Below, piece after piece: positions 1 through 10,300 of a stretch of DNA of 64,000 nucleotides. The notes under the pieces are model-generated. The model was not told the origin of the DNA. It worked only from the letters and a program-made list of their open reading frames with translations, and did no database searches. Source of the DNA: Flaviramulus multivorans (lineage in GTDB: Bacteria; Bacteroidota; Bacteroidia; Flavobacteriales; Flavobacteriaceae); NCBI RefSeq assembly GCF_021728415.1, contig NZ_JAKKDV010000001.1, forward strand, positions 787,977 to 851,976, in the 5' to 3' direction. The position numbers and the translations under genes were made by a program. Every line of letters begins with the position of its first letter. Positions within the stretch are counted from its first letter, which is position 1.

Positions 1-1718
1 GTTACATGCAACACGAGCTGGAAGCCTCTTTTTTATATGAAGACACTCCAGATCAAAGTACTGCAACGGCTGATATTAAAGCTGATATGGAAAGCGAGCG
101 CCCTATGGACAGACTTGTTTGTGGTGATGTAGGTTTTGGTAAAACCGAGGTTGCTATTCGTGCTGCTTTTAAAGCAGTTGATAACGGAAAACAGGTAGCG
201 GTTTTAGTTCCAACCACTATTTTGGCATATCAGCATTCCAGAACATTTAAAGAGCGGTTAAAAGAATTTCCTGTAACGGTAGATTATTTAAATAGGTTTA
301 GAACTACCAAGGAAAAGCGTGAAACTTTGGAAGGTTTGGAACAAGGTAAGGTTGATATTATTATAGGCACACATCAATTAGTGAATAAAAATGTAAAATT
401 TAAAGATTTAGGGTTGCTTATTGTTGATGAAGAACAAAAATTTGGTGTTGCTGTAAAAGAGAAATTAAAAACGATTAAAGAAAATGTAGATGTTTTAACC
501 TTAACCGCTACACCAATACCTCGAACTTTACAGTTTAGTTTAATGGCTGCGCGAGATTTATCGGTTATTACAACGCCACCACCAAACCGTTATCCTATTG
601 AAAGCCATGTAATTCGTTTTAATGAAGAAACCATTCGCGATGCCGTGAGTTACGAAATTCAACGTGGCGGGCAAATATTCTTTATTCATAACCGTATTGA
701 GAATATTAAGGAAGTTGCTGGCATGATACAACGTTTGGTGCCAGATGCTAAAATAGGTATTGGTCATGGGCAATTGGACGGGAAAAAACTTGAACAATTG
801 ATGCTCGCATTTATGAATGGTGAATTTGATGTTTTAGTAAGTACAACGATTGTTGAAAGTGGACTCGATGTACCAAATGCAAACACGATATTTATAAATA
901 ACGCCAACAATTTTGGGTTGAGTGATTTACATCAGATGCGAGGTAGAGTGGGACGAAGTAACAAAAAAGCCTTTTGCTATTTTATAACCCCTGAATATTC
1001 GGCAATGACTGATGATGCTAGAAAACGTATTACCGCACTTGAACAATTTACCGAGTTAGGAAGTGGCTTCAATATAGCCATGAAAGATTTAGAAATACGT
1101 GGAGCAGGGGACTTATTAGGTGGCGAACAAAGTGGATTTATAAATGAAATAGGGTTTGATACTTACCAGAAAATTTTAAATGAAGCGATTGAAGAGCTTA
1201 AAGAAAATGAGTTTAAAGATTTGTATAATGAAGATGAAGCCAATAAGGTTTATGTAAAAGATGTAACCATTGACAGTGACTTTGAATTACTTTTTCCAGA
1301 TAGTTATATAAACAATATTACCGAACGCTTAAATTTGTACACGCAATTAAATAATTTAAAAACGGAGGCAGAATTGCATACTTTTGAAAATGAATTAGTT
1401 GACCGTTTTGGAGAATTACCAAAAGAAGTGACCGATTTGCTAAACAGCGTCCAAATAAAGTGGTTGGCTACTAAAATAGGATTTGAAAAAGTAGTAATGA
1501 AACAAGGAAAGTTAATCGGATATTTTATTAACGACCAACAAAGTAGCTTTTATCAAAGCAATAACTTTACAAAAGTGTTGCAGTTTGTACAAACGCACCC
1601 AACCGATTGCGTAATGAAAGAAAAACAAACTCGTAATGGTCTGCGATTAATGTTAACTTTCAACAATATAAAGTCTGTAAAACAGGCGTTACATGTTTTG
1701 CAACCTATTGTGGCTTAA
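1..1718 (+). CDS. mfd: Transcription-repair coupling factor Mfd (5'-truncated by window edge)
   Basis: C-terminal half of Mfd, the ATP-driven DNA translocase that dislodges RNA polymerase stalled at lesions and brings in UvrA. The frame is open to the left edge, so the UvrB-like and polymerase-binding domains lie outside. Visible in order are Walker A (GDVGFGKTEVA, about base 121), DEEQ (about 426), TATPIPRTL (about 505), the VSTTIVESGLDVPNANT block (about 835) and GRVGR (about 940), followed by a C-terminal stretch fitting the D7 (TRCF) domain. The order and spacing match the RecG/Mfd superfamily 2 motor. It ends normally with TAA, and the next gene starts 51 bases later on the same strand. 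Identification is firm. Confidence 0.97.
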   Translation, partial: YMQHELEASFLYEDTPDQSTATADIKADMESERPMDRLVCGDVGFGKTEVAIRAAFKAVDNGKQVAVLVPTTILAYQHSRTFKERLKEFPVTVDYLNRFRTTKEKRETLEGLEQGKVDIIIGTHQLVNKNVKFKDLGLLIVDEEQKFGVAVKEKLKTIKENVDVLTLTATPIPRTLQFSLMAARDLSVITTPPPNRYPIESHVIRFNEETIRDAVSYEIQRGGQIFFIHNRIENIKEVAGMIQRLVPDAKIGIGHGQLDGKKLEQLMLAFMNGEFDVLVSTTIVESGLDVPNANTIFINNANNFGLSDLHQMRGRVGRSNKKAFCYFITPEYSAMTDDARKRITALEQFTELGSGFNIAMKDLEIRGAGDLLGGEQSGFINEIGFDTYQKILNEAIEELKENEFKDLYNEDEANKVYVKDVTIDSDFELLFPDSYINNITERLNLYTQLNNLKTEAELHTFENELVDRFGELPKEVTDLLNSVQIKWLATKIGFEKVVMKQGKLIGYFINDQQSSFYQSNNFTKVLQFVQTHPTDCVMKEKQTRNGLRLMLTFNNIKSVKQALHVLQPIVA

Positions 1719-1769
1719 TTATTGTATTAAAATAAATGAAGATCAACTAAAAACAGTGCACACACATCA

Positions 1770-3095
1770 ATGAAACGTATTCTTTTTTTAACGCTTTTAT
1801 TACCGAGTTTTTTGCTAGCTCAACATACCATAAAAGGTAAATTTTCACCACCTGAAAATTATAACGTGGCGTTATTGTATAAAGTAACTCCAACCATATC
1901 AGAATATATAAAAAATGCTGACGTAAAAAAGGACGGTAGTTTTGAATTCAAATTAGATTCTACAGCAACCAAAGGAATGTATAGAGTGGTTTATGCTATT
2001 CCTCAAGAAGATTATAATTTTGATATAATTTATAATGGAAAAGAAGATATTGAGTTAACATTCAATTCAGAAACTGGTGTGAAATTCATAAAATCAGTTG
2101 AAAATAAATTATTAGAATCTTACACTAATAGTATGCTAATGGTTACACAAAGTATAAGTAACTATTATGGTAAACAAGCTAAAGATACTATTGCGTTAAA
2201 AGCTATTTTTAAAACACAAAGAGATACCCAAACAAATTTTGAAAATGCTGCAAAAGAAGCCATAGCACTTCAGTTTATAAAAGCCAATAAGCCATATATT
2301 CCAACAAAAGCGGAAGATGTTAAAACCTATGTAAATAATTTAAAAAAGCATTATTTTGATTATGTAGATTTTAATAACAAAACGCTTCAAAGCTCTAGCT
2401 TTTTAGAAGAAAAAATGCTGAATTATGTATTTGGGATGTCTTCTAATTCAAAGGATGTTATTGCTAATTATAAGCAAAACATTAATGTTGTTTGTAGTAA
2501 AATGAAAAATACATCACCAAAAGTTAAGCGCATTTTACTGTTCGATTTATGGCAACAGATGGTAGATTTAGGGATTGAGCCTGTTGCAAATTATATTGCA
2601 GAAGAATATTTAATGGATGTTGCTGTAAGTTTAAATGACCAAAATCTTTTACATGCCTTAATAGTATACAAAGACACTTCAACCGGAAGTGTAGCACCCG
2701 ACTTTTCATTTCAAATAAAGAAAGATAAAACAACAGTTACCCAAAAACTTAGTGAGCTTAATGTTGCGGAAAATTATATCATAGTATTTTGGAGTAGCAC
2801 CTGTTCGCATTGTTTAGATGAGGTTCCGCAATTACAAGCATTTGTAAAAACTAAAGCAAAAGGGTTTGTAAAAGTAGTTGCTATTGGTTTGGAAGATGAG
2901 CCCGATAGTTGGAAACCATTAGTTGAAAAATACCCTGAATTTATTCATGTTTATGGTAAAGGAAAATGGGATAATGAAATTGGTAACGATTACGGAGTAA
3001 AGGCAACACCAACCTATTTTGTGTTAAATAAGAATAAAGAAATTACTGCAAAACCTGAAAATTTTGACGCTTTAAAAGAGTTTTTTGAAAACTAA
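1770..3095 (+). CDS. Secreted TlpA-like thioredoxin with N-terminal DUF4369-like domain
   Basis: 441-residue exported disulfide oxidoreductase-like protein. Residues 1-18 are a signal peptide (MKRILFLTLLLPSFLLAQ). Residues ~20-110 look like DUF4369, the beta-rich domain that often precedes TlpA/AhpC-TSA domains in Bacteroidota. A helical middle follows, and a thioredoxin fold occupies ~310-441 with the redox pair Cys345-Ser-His-Cys348 in WSSTCSHCLDEVP and the cis-proline motif KATPTYF. The family usually acts in the periplasm or at the outer face of the inner membrane, reducing or remodelling disulfides; the partner here cannot be read from sequence. It lies 51 bases after mfd and converges on yraN with 1 base between the stop codons. 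Confidence 0.88.
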   Translation: MKRILFLTLLLPSFLLAQHTIKGKFSPPENYNVALLYKVTPTISEYIKNADVKKDGSFEFKLDSTATKGMYRVVYAIPQEDYNFDIIYNGKEDIELTFNSETGVKFIKSVENKLLESYTNSMLMVTQSISNYYGKQAKDTIALKAIFKTQRDTQTNFENAAKEAIALQFIKANKPYIPTKAEDVKTYVNNLKKHYFDYVDFNNKTLQSSSFLEEKMLNYVFGMSSNSKDVIANYKQNINVVCSKMKNTSPKVKRILLFDLWQQMVDLGIEPVANYIAEEYLMDVAVSLNDQNLLHALIVYKDTSTGSVAPDFSFQIKKDKTTVTQKLSELNVAENYIIVFWSSTCSHCLDEVPQLQAFVKTKAKGFVKVVAIGLEDEPDSWKPLVEKYPEFIHVYGKGKWDNEIGNDYGVKATPTYFVLNKNKEITAKPENFDALKEFFEN

Positions 3096-3096
3096 T

Positions 3097-3456
3097 TTAG
3101 AAATGGTAAAAAGCATTTTCTAAATGCTCAATCGTATAGTCTTTAGTTTCTTTTACAATGGCTATAATGTCAAATCTAACTTCAACATCTAAAGCATTTA
3201 CTGTAACATATTCATCCACCGCTTTTACTAGATTTTTTATTTGCTTTGGTTTTACAAAATCTTGGGGATTTCCAAAATCGGTACTCGAACGAGTTTTTAC
3301 TTCAATAATGGCTAAGGTGTACTTTTGTTGCGCGATAATATCTACTTCAGCTTTATCAAAACGGTAATTACGTTCAATAATGTCATAACCTTTTTTCAAC
3401 AGAAAATCGACTGCTAATTGCTCACCTTTTTTACCAAGTTCGTTGTGTTTTGCCAT
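3097..3456 (-). CDS. yraN: UPF0102/YraN-family endonuclease-like protein
   Basis: 119 residues, the normal length of YraN. It has the conserved N-terminal GKKGEQLAVDFLLKKGY helix, then AEVDIIAQ and AIIEVKTRSS, which together form the E/D...ExK core of the restriction-endonuclease-like fold. The family's cellular role is not settled; relatives are annotated as putative endonucleases linked to Holliday-junction resolvase-like folds. It is the last gene of a minus-strand run, 16 bases after the DUF3857 gene, and its stop lies 1 base from the stop of the converging thioredoxin gene. A small imperfect hairpin (bases 3096-3124) covers the two gene ends and could help termination. Family assignment is secure, function is not. 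Confidence 0.92.
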   Translation of the reverse strand: MAKHNELGKKGEQLAVDFLLKKGYDIIERNYRFDKAEVDIIAQQKYTLAIIEVKTRSSTDFGNPQDFVKPKQIKNLVKAVDEYVTVNALDVEVRFDIIAIVKETKDYTIEHLENAFYHF

Positions 3457-3472
3457 TTAATTAATAAGCAGG

Positions 3473-5443
3473 TTATATAGGCTCAAAAACGAGGACCAGC
3501 TTATTAAAGTCGGCAGCACTATTTATTACGGTTCTATAATCTTCGTAGTTTTCGGTTTCTATTATATTTTCTCTATAATGTTCATCAGCTGTTATTACTA
3601 AGTCGTTACCGGAAAGTTCGTAATATGAGTGAAAAATTAGTAGTTCTTCTCCATTTTTCGTAAAATAATTCTTAATATTAATATCATCTAGATTGGCAAT
3701 TTTATACCCTTCAGGGATTTTAATATTTATTGTTCTATAATAGCTTCGCGTAAATTCGTTTTCTACAGGTAAGATTCTTTCTTTTTCTTGGTAAAGTTGC
3801 ATTTGTTCACCAATTAATTCGCCTGCTTTAAATAAGTACTTGTTCCCCGCTTTTTCTGAGAGTGCTTCGGTGTTAAAATCGATTTTAAATTGAATTGGCT
3901 TTACACCAAATAACTCAGGGTCATCATTTAATACTTGCTTGTTAGTTATATCAATATTTTCATTTATATTTTTTGCAAATCCTTCAATCAAATCATCTCT
4001 GTCTTTATCCTTAATTAAATGCATATATGGTTGAAAATACATAGCATAATAACCAGCCATAGAACGATCTAGTTTAACACTACAATTAGATATGTTGTCT
4101 TTATCAAAATCAACATCAATAATCATTCTATCAACAGTTTTATCCGCCTCAATGGACTTAATATATTTTATTTTTCCAAGACCAGAAACAAAATCACCAA
4201 CCTTTACTTCTTTAATAAAAAGACCGTAATTGTTGGTTAAAAAAGCGGGAGGAAATCCATATCTGGAATCTAATTCGTGTGGAGATAAATACTTTTTCGA
4301 TTTATTAAAATAGATTAAAAAATCGGTTAAGAAGTTATTAGCTTCAAAATCTTTGTCAAATTTTAAGTCTTGTCTATCGCTAGTAATTACTATTTCATGC
4401 TTAATATTTAAGCTTTTGAATAGAGTGAGATAAAGCTTTAAAATTCCCGTTTCATTTGCGATTTTTTTGTCAAGAATGTTATTTAAATCCTTGAAACTAT
4501 CGCTATCATCTTTAGTTATGTACACGTTTGATTTGATAAAGAACTCAAGTTTTCGAATAAGAGCTTCTTCCTCATTTAAATCTTTTCCATTAGTCGCTTC
4601 TAAAACAAACTTATTTAGAAGATTTTGAGTTTTACCATTCAATTCTTCATAATAATAAGAATAAATATTTTGTGCGACTTTACCGTATGAAGATATATCC
4701 TTAGAATTATCAGCAGTATTTTTATCTAATTTATAAACTACTGCTTTTTTCGAAGCGTTGTAAGCAGACAAATCTTCTTTATTTAAAGAGTTAATACTAT
4801 CAATATGTAATTGCCAGTGAAGTTTGTTTTCTGATAGGGTGTCTTGTTTTATATCAGGAGTATCATTATAGGTTTTAAACTCAAAAATCAAATTATTAGG
4901 TGAATACAAATCAAATTCTACGTTATTTTTTTTGTAATCTGTTTGAAACGTTATTTTATTTCCTTTATATCTAGGATATCTTCTTACAACATAATAATAT
5001 TCAATAAAACTGCCTTTTTCTATACCTTCAAAAGCAAAATATTTGTAGTTCTGACCCGTTTCTTCGTCTTGTGCAGTTAATATTTTACTATCGTCTAATT
5101 CAACAATTTCACCATTCTTTTTTATTACCCGCGCTTTGTTAACTTTTAGCTCAGAAGTTGCCGTGTATGGCAAATATATTTTATTATAGCTTTCAATTTT
5201 ATCATCAGAGTTTAACCATAAAACGCGATGTTCTAAAAAATACTCAACAAGACCTTCTTCTTGAAAATAAAATTCGGTTAAAATTTTATCCTTCAAAGCA
5301 ATAATAGGATCCTCAACATCCTCGGTCATTGAGTAAGAGGGATTTTTATCCCAAGAGTAACTTGTATAAAACGGCAGCTCTTTTTGAGTGAATGCTAATT
5401 GAGTAAATAAAATAAATACTAAAATGAATTTGGCTTTTAACAT
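3473..5443 (-). CDS. DUF3857 protein with degenerate transglutaminase-like domain
   Basis: 656-residue exported protein. It has a signal peptide (MLKAKFILVFILFTQLAFTQ), then a beta-rich DUF3857 region (~60-230), then a transglutaminase-like middle (~270-400). The segment equivalent to the neighbour's YGDCKD reads KKIANETG, so the catalytic Cys is absent, and the region equivalent to NHM has no His (LTDFLIYF). It is therefore expected to be catalytically dead as a peptidase or transglutaminase. The C-terminal ~200 residues form a beta-rich domain like that of its neighbour. The start lies 10 bases after the upstream DUF3857 gene's stop, so the two are surely co-transcribed. A binding or scaffold role at the envelope is an inference from the lost triad and the signal peptide. 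Confidence 0.85.
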   Translation of the reverse strand: MLKAKFILVFILFTQLAFTQKELPFYTSYSWDKNPSYSMTEDVEDPIIALKDKILTEFYFQEEGLVEYFLEHRVLWLNSDDKIESYNKIYLPYTATSELKVNKARVIKKNGEIVELDDSKILTAQDEETGQNYKYFAFEGIEKGSFIEYYYVVRRYPRYKGNKITFQTDYKKNNVEFDLYSPNNLIFEFKTYNDTPDIKQDTLSENKLHWQLHIDSINSLNKEDLSAYNASKKAVVYKLDKNTADNSKDISSYGKVAQNIYSYYYEELNGKTQNLLNKFVLEATNGKDLNEEEALIRKLEFFIKSNVYITKDDSDSFKDLNNILDKKIANETGILKLYLTLFKSLNIKHEIVITSDRQDLKFDKDFEANNFLTDFLIYFNKSKKYLSPHELDSRYGFPPAFLTNNYGLFIKEVKVGDFVSGLGKIKYIKSIEADKTVDRMIIDVDFDKDNISNCSVKLDRSMAGYYAMYFQPYMHLIKDKDRDDLIEGFAKNINENIDITNKQVLNDDPELFGVKPIQFKIDFNTEALSEKAGNKYLFKAGELIGEQMQLYQEKERILPVENEFTRSYYRTINIKIPEGYKIANLDDINIKNYFTKNGEELLIFHSYYELSGNDLVITADEHYRENIIETENYEDYRTVINSAADFNKLVLVFEPI

Positions 5444-5453
5444 ATTTGATGAA

Positions 5454-7373
5454 TTATATTTTTTTTAAGATAATAACTTCCTTAAAGGCATTTTCTAATT
5501 TTTTAATAAGTGAATTAACCTCCTTTTGCTCTTTTAGGTTTAGAGTAATAGTGTTAAGGCTATATGCGTGATTATAAATAACCATTTTATCTGTTACTTC
5601 ATAATTTATACTGGCAGATATATAATCATTAGATAAATTAATATTCTCTGGAATATAATCAACAGTGTAACCTTCTGGAATTTCTAAATTAGTTATATAG
5701 TTAAAATAAGTTGTGTGGTCGTATTCAATATCATGCTTTCTATCTTCTTTAGTTTTGTAAGCCGCTAAATCTTTAATTAAATTTAAATTAAGATATATTT
5801 CATTCCCTAGTCTTTTCGCATAGCCACTAATTGTATAATCATAATCTACAATGAAATTTTTCTCATAATCATATTTGTTAGTTTCTAAAAAGGACTTAAT
5901 TAAAAACTTGTTATTACCTTTTTTCAATCGTGCGTTGTAAAATGCTTTTAATTTTTCATCGGTAGTTTCATTTTCTAAATAGTTGTAGGTGTCCATTTTA
6001 TTGTATCCTGAAATCTCAATTTTGGCTGTTCCTACTATATTTTCACCTTCAATTCTAATAGAGGTTGAATCTATAACCGCATTTTTAATGGCAGGAATAA
6101 TTGGTACTTTTTTAATAATGAAGTTAGATGCACCATCCGAAATTAAGGCTTCTTTTCCTTGTATAAATGATGTAGGATAATCAATGGAGACATATCTACC
6201 TGTAGCATCTAAAAAGTAAGTATTATCATTTTCATCTGTATAAGATAAAATCATATGATTATCTACCAAAGGCGTAGGAACTTCGTTATAATCGTAAGGA
6301 ATACTTCGTGTACCAATCCAGGTTAGATCCCCTTTTAGACCAGCTATATCTAGCATTTGATATAATATACTTGAATTGTCTTTACAGTCACCATATTTTT
6401 TTTGAAATACCTCATTAGCTTGTCTGGGAATAAATCCTCCAAGGGCATATTCGAAAGCTATATATTTTATGTTTTTTTGAGTCCAATAATAAATAGCTTT
6501 AACTTTTTCTAAATCGTTAGGTTTATCGGCAGTGAGCTCTTTAACTAATTTAACAAGATTTTCATCAACATCTTCTTTGTTAATGTCTTTTACTAATGAA
6601 TAGTACCATGCATATAAGTCGGACACATTTTTTGCCAAATTTGTATCAATATCGTTCGATTTGTATGAAGTTATAATAGGTACAATATGTGGAAGTATTG
6701 TCTTGTAAGTAGGGGTATTGGGTTCATATTCAAACTCATCAATATTTTTTAATTCCCAAGTATAAATATTGTAGTTTCTTTTTTCAACTTTTTTAAAGTT
6801 TATATTTAATGTATCTGTGTTAAAGGCTTTAAACGCAAGGTCAATGCCTTTATCAGCAATTATGGTAACTTTGTTGTTAACTATTGGAGAGAAATCGCCA
6901 AAATAAAACGGACTTAAAAAACGAGGGTTTTTTACAGTTTCTGAATACTTTAAAACAGATTTTGATCCTTTTTGAAGACTAGGAAAAATAAAATTTAATG
7001 ACTTGTTGTCGTCATAAAATGACATGTCTAACTCGTCTTTTTCTTTAAACTCTGTCACCTCAATTTCTTTATACTTGCCATCGGTATAAGTGAATGATGA
7101 AGCTTCAACTTTATCTAGTTCAAAGAAAGAAGAGAAGTTTAAAGCTTTTTTAGAGTTATAATTAGCACTTTCATCTAAGTATAAATCTTCTTCAAAAAAC
7201 TCTTGAGTTATATCTATATTCCCCGAATTTAATTTTATTGTAACCGTTGTATTTTGATTAATTCTAACGGATTTAGCGTTCGGATATAACTTTTTATAAA
7301 GGTTATATTCTACAGATTCTTGAGCAAAACTATTTAGAAAAGCTAAGCAAAAAAAGAGACTTAATATTCGCAT
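5454..7373 (-). CDS. DUF3857/transglutaminase-superfamily protein, catalytic triad intact
   Basis: 639 residues counted from the ATG at 7371-7373, chosen because it begins a clean signal peptide (MRILSLFFCLAFLNSFAQ). The longer open frame upstream lies inside the preceding gene. DUF3857 occupies roughly residues 55-240. A transglutaminase-like cysteine-protease domain follows, with Cys330 (YGDCKD), His373 (DNHMIL) and Asp389 (LDATGR) in the classic order and spacing. The C-terminus is beta-rich. Such proteins are exported and may cleave or crosslink peptides or cell-wall material, but no substrate is known to me. The start is 1 base from the stop of the MORN-repeat gene, indicating translational coupling. 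It is paired with a second DUF3857 protein lacking the triad. Confidence 0.9.
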   Translation of the reverse strand: MRILSLFFCLAFLNSFAQESVEYNLYKKLYPNAKSVRINQNTTVTIKLNSGNIDITQEFFEEDLYLDESANYNSKKALNFSSFFELDKVEASSFTYTDGKYKEIEVTEFKEKDELDMSFYDDNKSLNFIFPSLQKGSKSVLKYSETVKNPRFLSPFYFGDFSPIVNNKVTIIADKGIDLAFKAFNTDTLNINFKKVEKRNYNIYTWELKNIDEFEYEPNTPTYKTILPHIVPIITSYKSNDIDTNLAKNVSDLYAWYYSLVKDINKEDVDENLVKLVKELTADKPNDLEKVKAIYYWTQKNIKYIAFEYALGGFIPRQANEVFQKKYGDCKDNSSILYQMLDIAGLKGDLTWIGTRSIPYDYNEVPTPLVDNHMILSYTDENDNTYFLDATGRYVSIDYPTSFIQGKEALISDGASNFIIKKVPIIPAIKNAVIDSTSIRIEGENIVGTAKIEISGYNKMDTYNYLENETTDEKLKAFYNARLKKGNNKFLIKSFLETNKYDYEKNFIVDYDYTISGYAKRLGNEIYLNLNLIKDLAAYKTKEDRKHDIEYDHTTYFNYITNLEIPEGYTVDYIPENINLSNDYISASINYEVTDKMVIYNHAYSLNTITLNLKEQKEVNSLIKKLENAFKEVIILKKI

Positions 7374-7374
7374 T

Positions 7375-10300
7375 TTAGTAGATTTCAGATTTGTATATTT
7401 CACCATTAAAATAAAACTCCTTTTTTGTGAGTTTTCCATTTTCGCTAAAGTATTTAGCTTCACCAGACTTACTTCCATTTTTATAAATGAATTCTTCCTT
7501 CAAACGGCCATTTTCATAATAATTTTTGGTCACACCTTGCAATACACCCATGTGATAATTTTTTTCGCTTCTTTTTTTCCCATTGGTGTAGTATTCAATA
7601 TCCGTACCGTTATATTCGTCATCAATAAACGTCATTTCATTTTCTAATTGTCCAGAAGCGTAATATTCTTTGTAGGTGTTAACTAAATCACCATTTTTAT
7701 ATACCAGCTCTCTCGCTATCTTTCCATTATCAAAATAACTTGTAATTTTTGCAGTCTCATTTTCAATAGGAGTCATTGGTAACTCTTCTGATGTTTCATT
7801 TAAATAGCTATACCCGATAAGAGTTCCATAGTCGTAAAATCTCGTAAGCTGTAGTTTTCCCGAATTATCATAAAACATTCTTTTTCCATGCAAAAGGTCG
7901 TTTGAGTAACTTGTACTTCTTGCCATTTTCCCATTTTTATGATAGGTAATCCAAGTTCCCGTAGCTTTCCCATAGTCGTAAAACATTTTGGCTTCAATTG
8001 AACCATCTTCGTAATAATCAAAACCTTCACTATTCAAATTTCCATTCAAATAGGTTCTTTCACTTTCAATTGTACCATTTTTGTGGTACCAGATCCATTT
8101 TCCACTTTGATCGCCATTAACATAATTTCCCTCAAGTAATTTATTCCCGTAATAGTCATACCATTGGTACAAGCCATGTTTAACGCCGTTTACATATTCT
8201 AGTTTAGTGTTTGTTTTTTTATTTTTATATAAGTACTCAACGGTGAAATTATTTTCTTTTGGGGCAAAATCAATTTCTCCTAAAACATTACCTTCATTGT
8301 CATAATAGGTTTCAGATTTTAATTCGCCATATTCATATTTATAAATACGCTCAATTTTCCCTTCAACAGCATAAAATTCTTGAATACCGTGTAACTTATC
8401 TTTGTGATAAAAATTTATAATTTCTAAAGTACCATCAATGTAATAGGAACGCCATTCACCATGTGCAGTACCTTTTTTATGCCAACCTTGTCTTTTTAGT
8501 TGACCATTCTTATAAAATTCCGAATAATATCCTGAAAGAGTATCATTTACATAATTACTTACCGCCTCTATTTTACCGTTGTTGTGATACGAAATAAATT
8601 CACCAATAATTTTATCCTCCGAGTAGTTTCCTTTGCTTGTTAAAACGCCATTTTTTGAGAAAAACTGCCAATACCCTTCTTTACCACCTTTAATGTCGTA
8701 AAGCCCTTTTGATAAAACATTTCCGTTTGGGTAATGCCCTGTAAACTGAAATTCGCCTCCTTTTTTTCTACCTTCACTTAAAACACCACCATTTTTGTCG
8801 TAGTATTTAAATTCTATTACTTCGCCTTTTCTGTACAGATAATCATAATAGGGTTTGCCATCAGTATCATAGTAATTATATACTCCATCTAAGGCGCCTT
8901 CATCAAATGTGTAATTTGCCTGCAAAGTACCATCCAAGTAATAAGATTTCCATGGACCGTTGTAATAATTGTTTAAACTTTGCCCTTCCTCAAATATATT
9001 CCCATTAGAATAATAGCTTTTAAATGGACCATTAAGTTCTCCGTTTTGATAATTGATTTCAGATGAAACTTTTTCGTTATAGAAATATTTTTTCTCTAAA
9101 CCCTGACGTTCACCATTGTTAAAAGGCATTTCTGCATAAACAGTACCATTTGTATAATATTCAAAAGCTAAATCACTAACTAAGTCGTTTTTGTATGGTA
9201 TATGAAATTCAAGAAAATCTTCGCCGACAGGGAAGAAAGACTGGTATAGACCATCTAACTCACCTTCATTAAAATATTTTTTTTGAATGAGTGCACCTTT
9301 ATCATTATAGTATTTATATTCTCCTGTTAATTTATGATTTAAAAATGATGCAATAACATAAGGCTTCCCGTTTTTGTAAAACTGTAAATTTTCTCCATTA
9401 AGCTCTCCGTTTTCATAAAATGCAGTTTCTTTAATAGTGCCATTTTCATGAAGCCATGTCCATTTCCCTTTTCTCTTGCCATTGTTATCGTATTCACCAA
9501 ACGAAGATAATTGCCCATTTTCGTTGTAAAACTCCCACTTGCCAATAGGTAGATCGTTCGTCATTTTACCAATTGCTTGGGTATAACTGTTGTAGTAATT
9601 ATAAACGACGTCTTGTTTTTTTCCATCAAACAATACAGTGTTATTTTTTAAAATATTATACCATTTATCATAAAATTGATCAACAAAATCAGCAATTTCT
9701 TTTTCCTGCTGTTTAATTATTTTGATGAATTTTTCATTCTGAATAGAATATGAAAGGGTATAAGTGAAAATGTCGAACAGATTATTTTCCTTTACCCATT
9801 TAAAAAAAGGAGTATAGTTTTTGTCCCAAAAACCGCCATTCCCTTCAAAATCTTCAAGTTGGGTAAGTAATGCATGGTTTTGTTTTGTAAGCGAGATGTT
9901 AATTTTGTTTCCCGTTTCGTAGCCTTCGTTTAAAGCAATTTTATTAGTTAAAATTAAATCGATATCTTCAAAAGACTCATCATCTTCAGAAATCTGTAAA
10001 TCTGGATTGGCTTCATTTTCATTTCTTTCGGCAACTAAATTATTGAGTGATTTTAAAGTATTAAAGGCACTATCCTCATCAAAAGTTAAAAGCAAGTACA
10101 TATTATAGCACATAAGTGCTTGTGCTAAAAGTTCTTGTTTGTAGCATATATTTCCTAACTGAAGATGTGATTTAGCAAAATTGGGTTTAAAGGTGATGGC
10201 TTTTTGATAGGCTTCAATTGCTTCATTAATTCTATTAAGGTTTTCTAAGGCTGCTGCTTTATTATGCCATAAAAGGTAATACTTTGGATAGGTTTTTATT

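Noticed and set aside
558-797. 79-codon minus-strand open frame inside mfd
   Set aside because: It lies antisense to the conserved helicase motor, has no recognisable features and no promoter.
7375-9500. Possible DNA tandem-repeat array
   Set aside because: The repetition is at the protein level (MORN units); the DNA copies are too diverged to be a simple repeat or CRISPR array.
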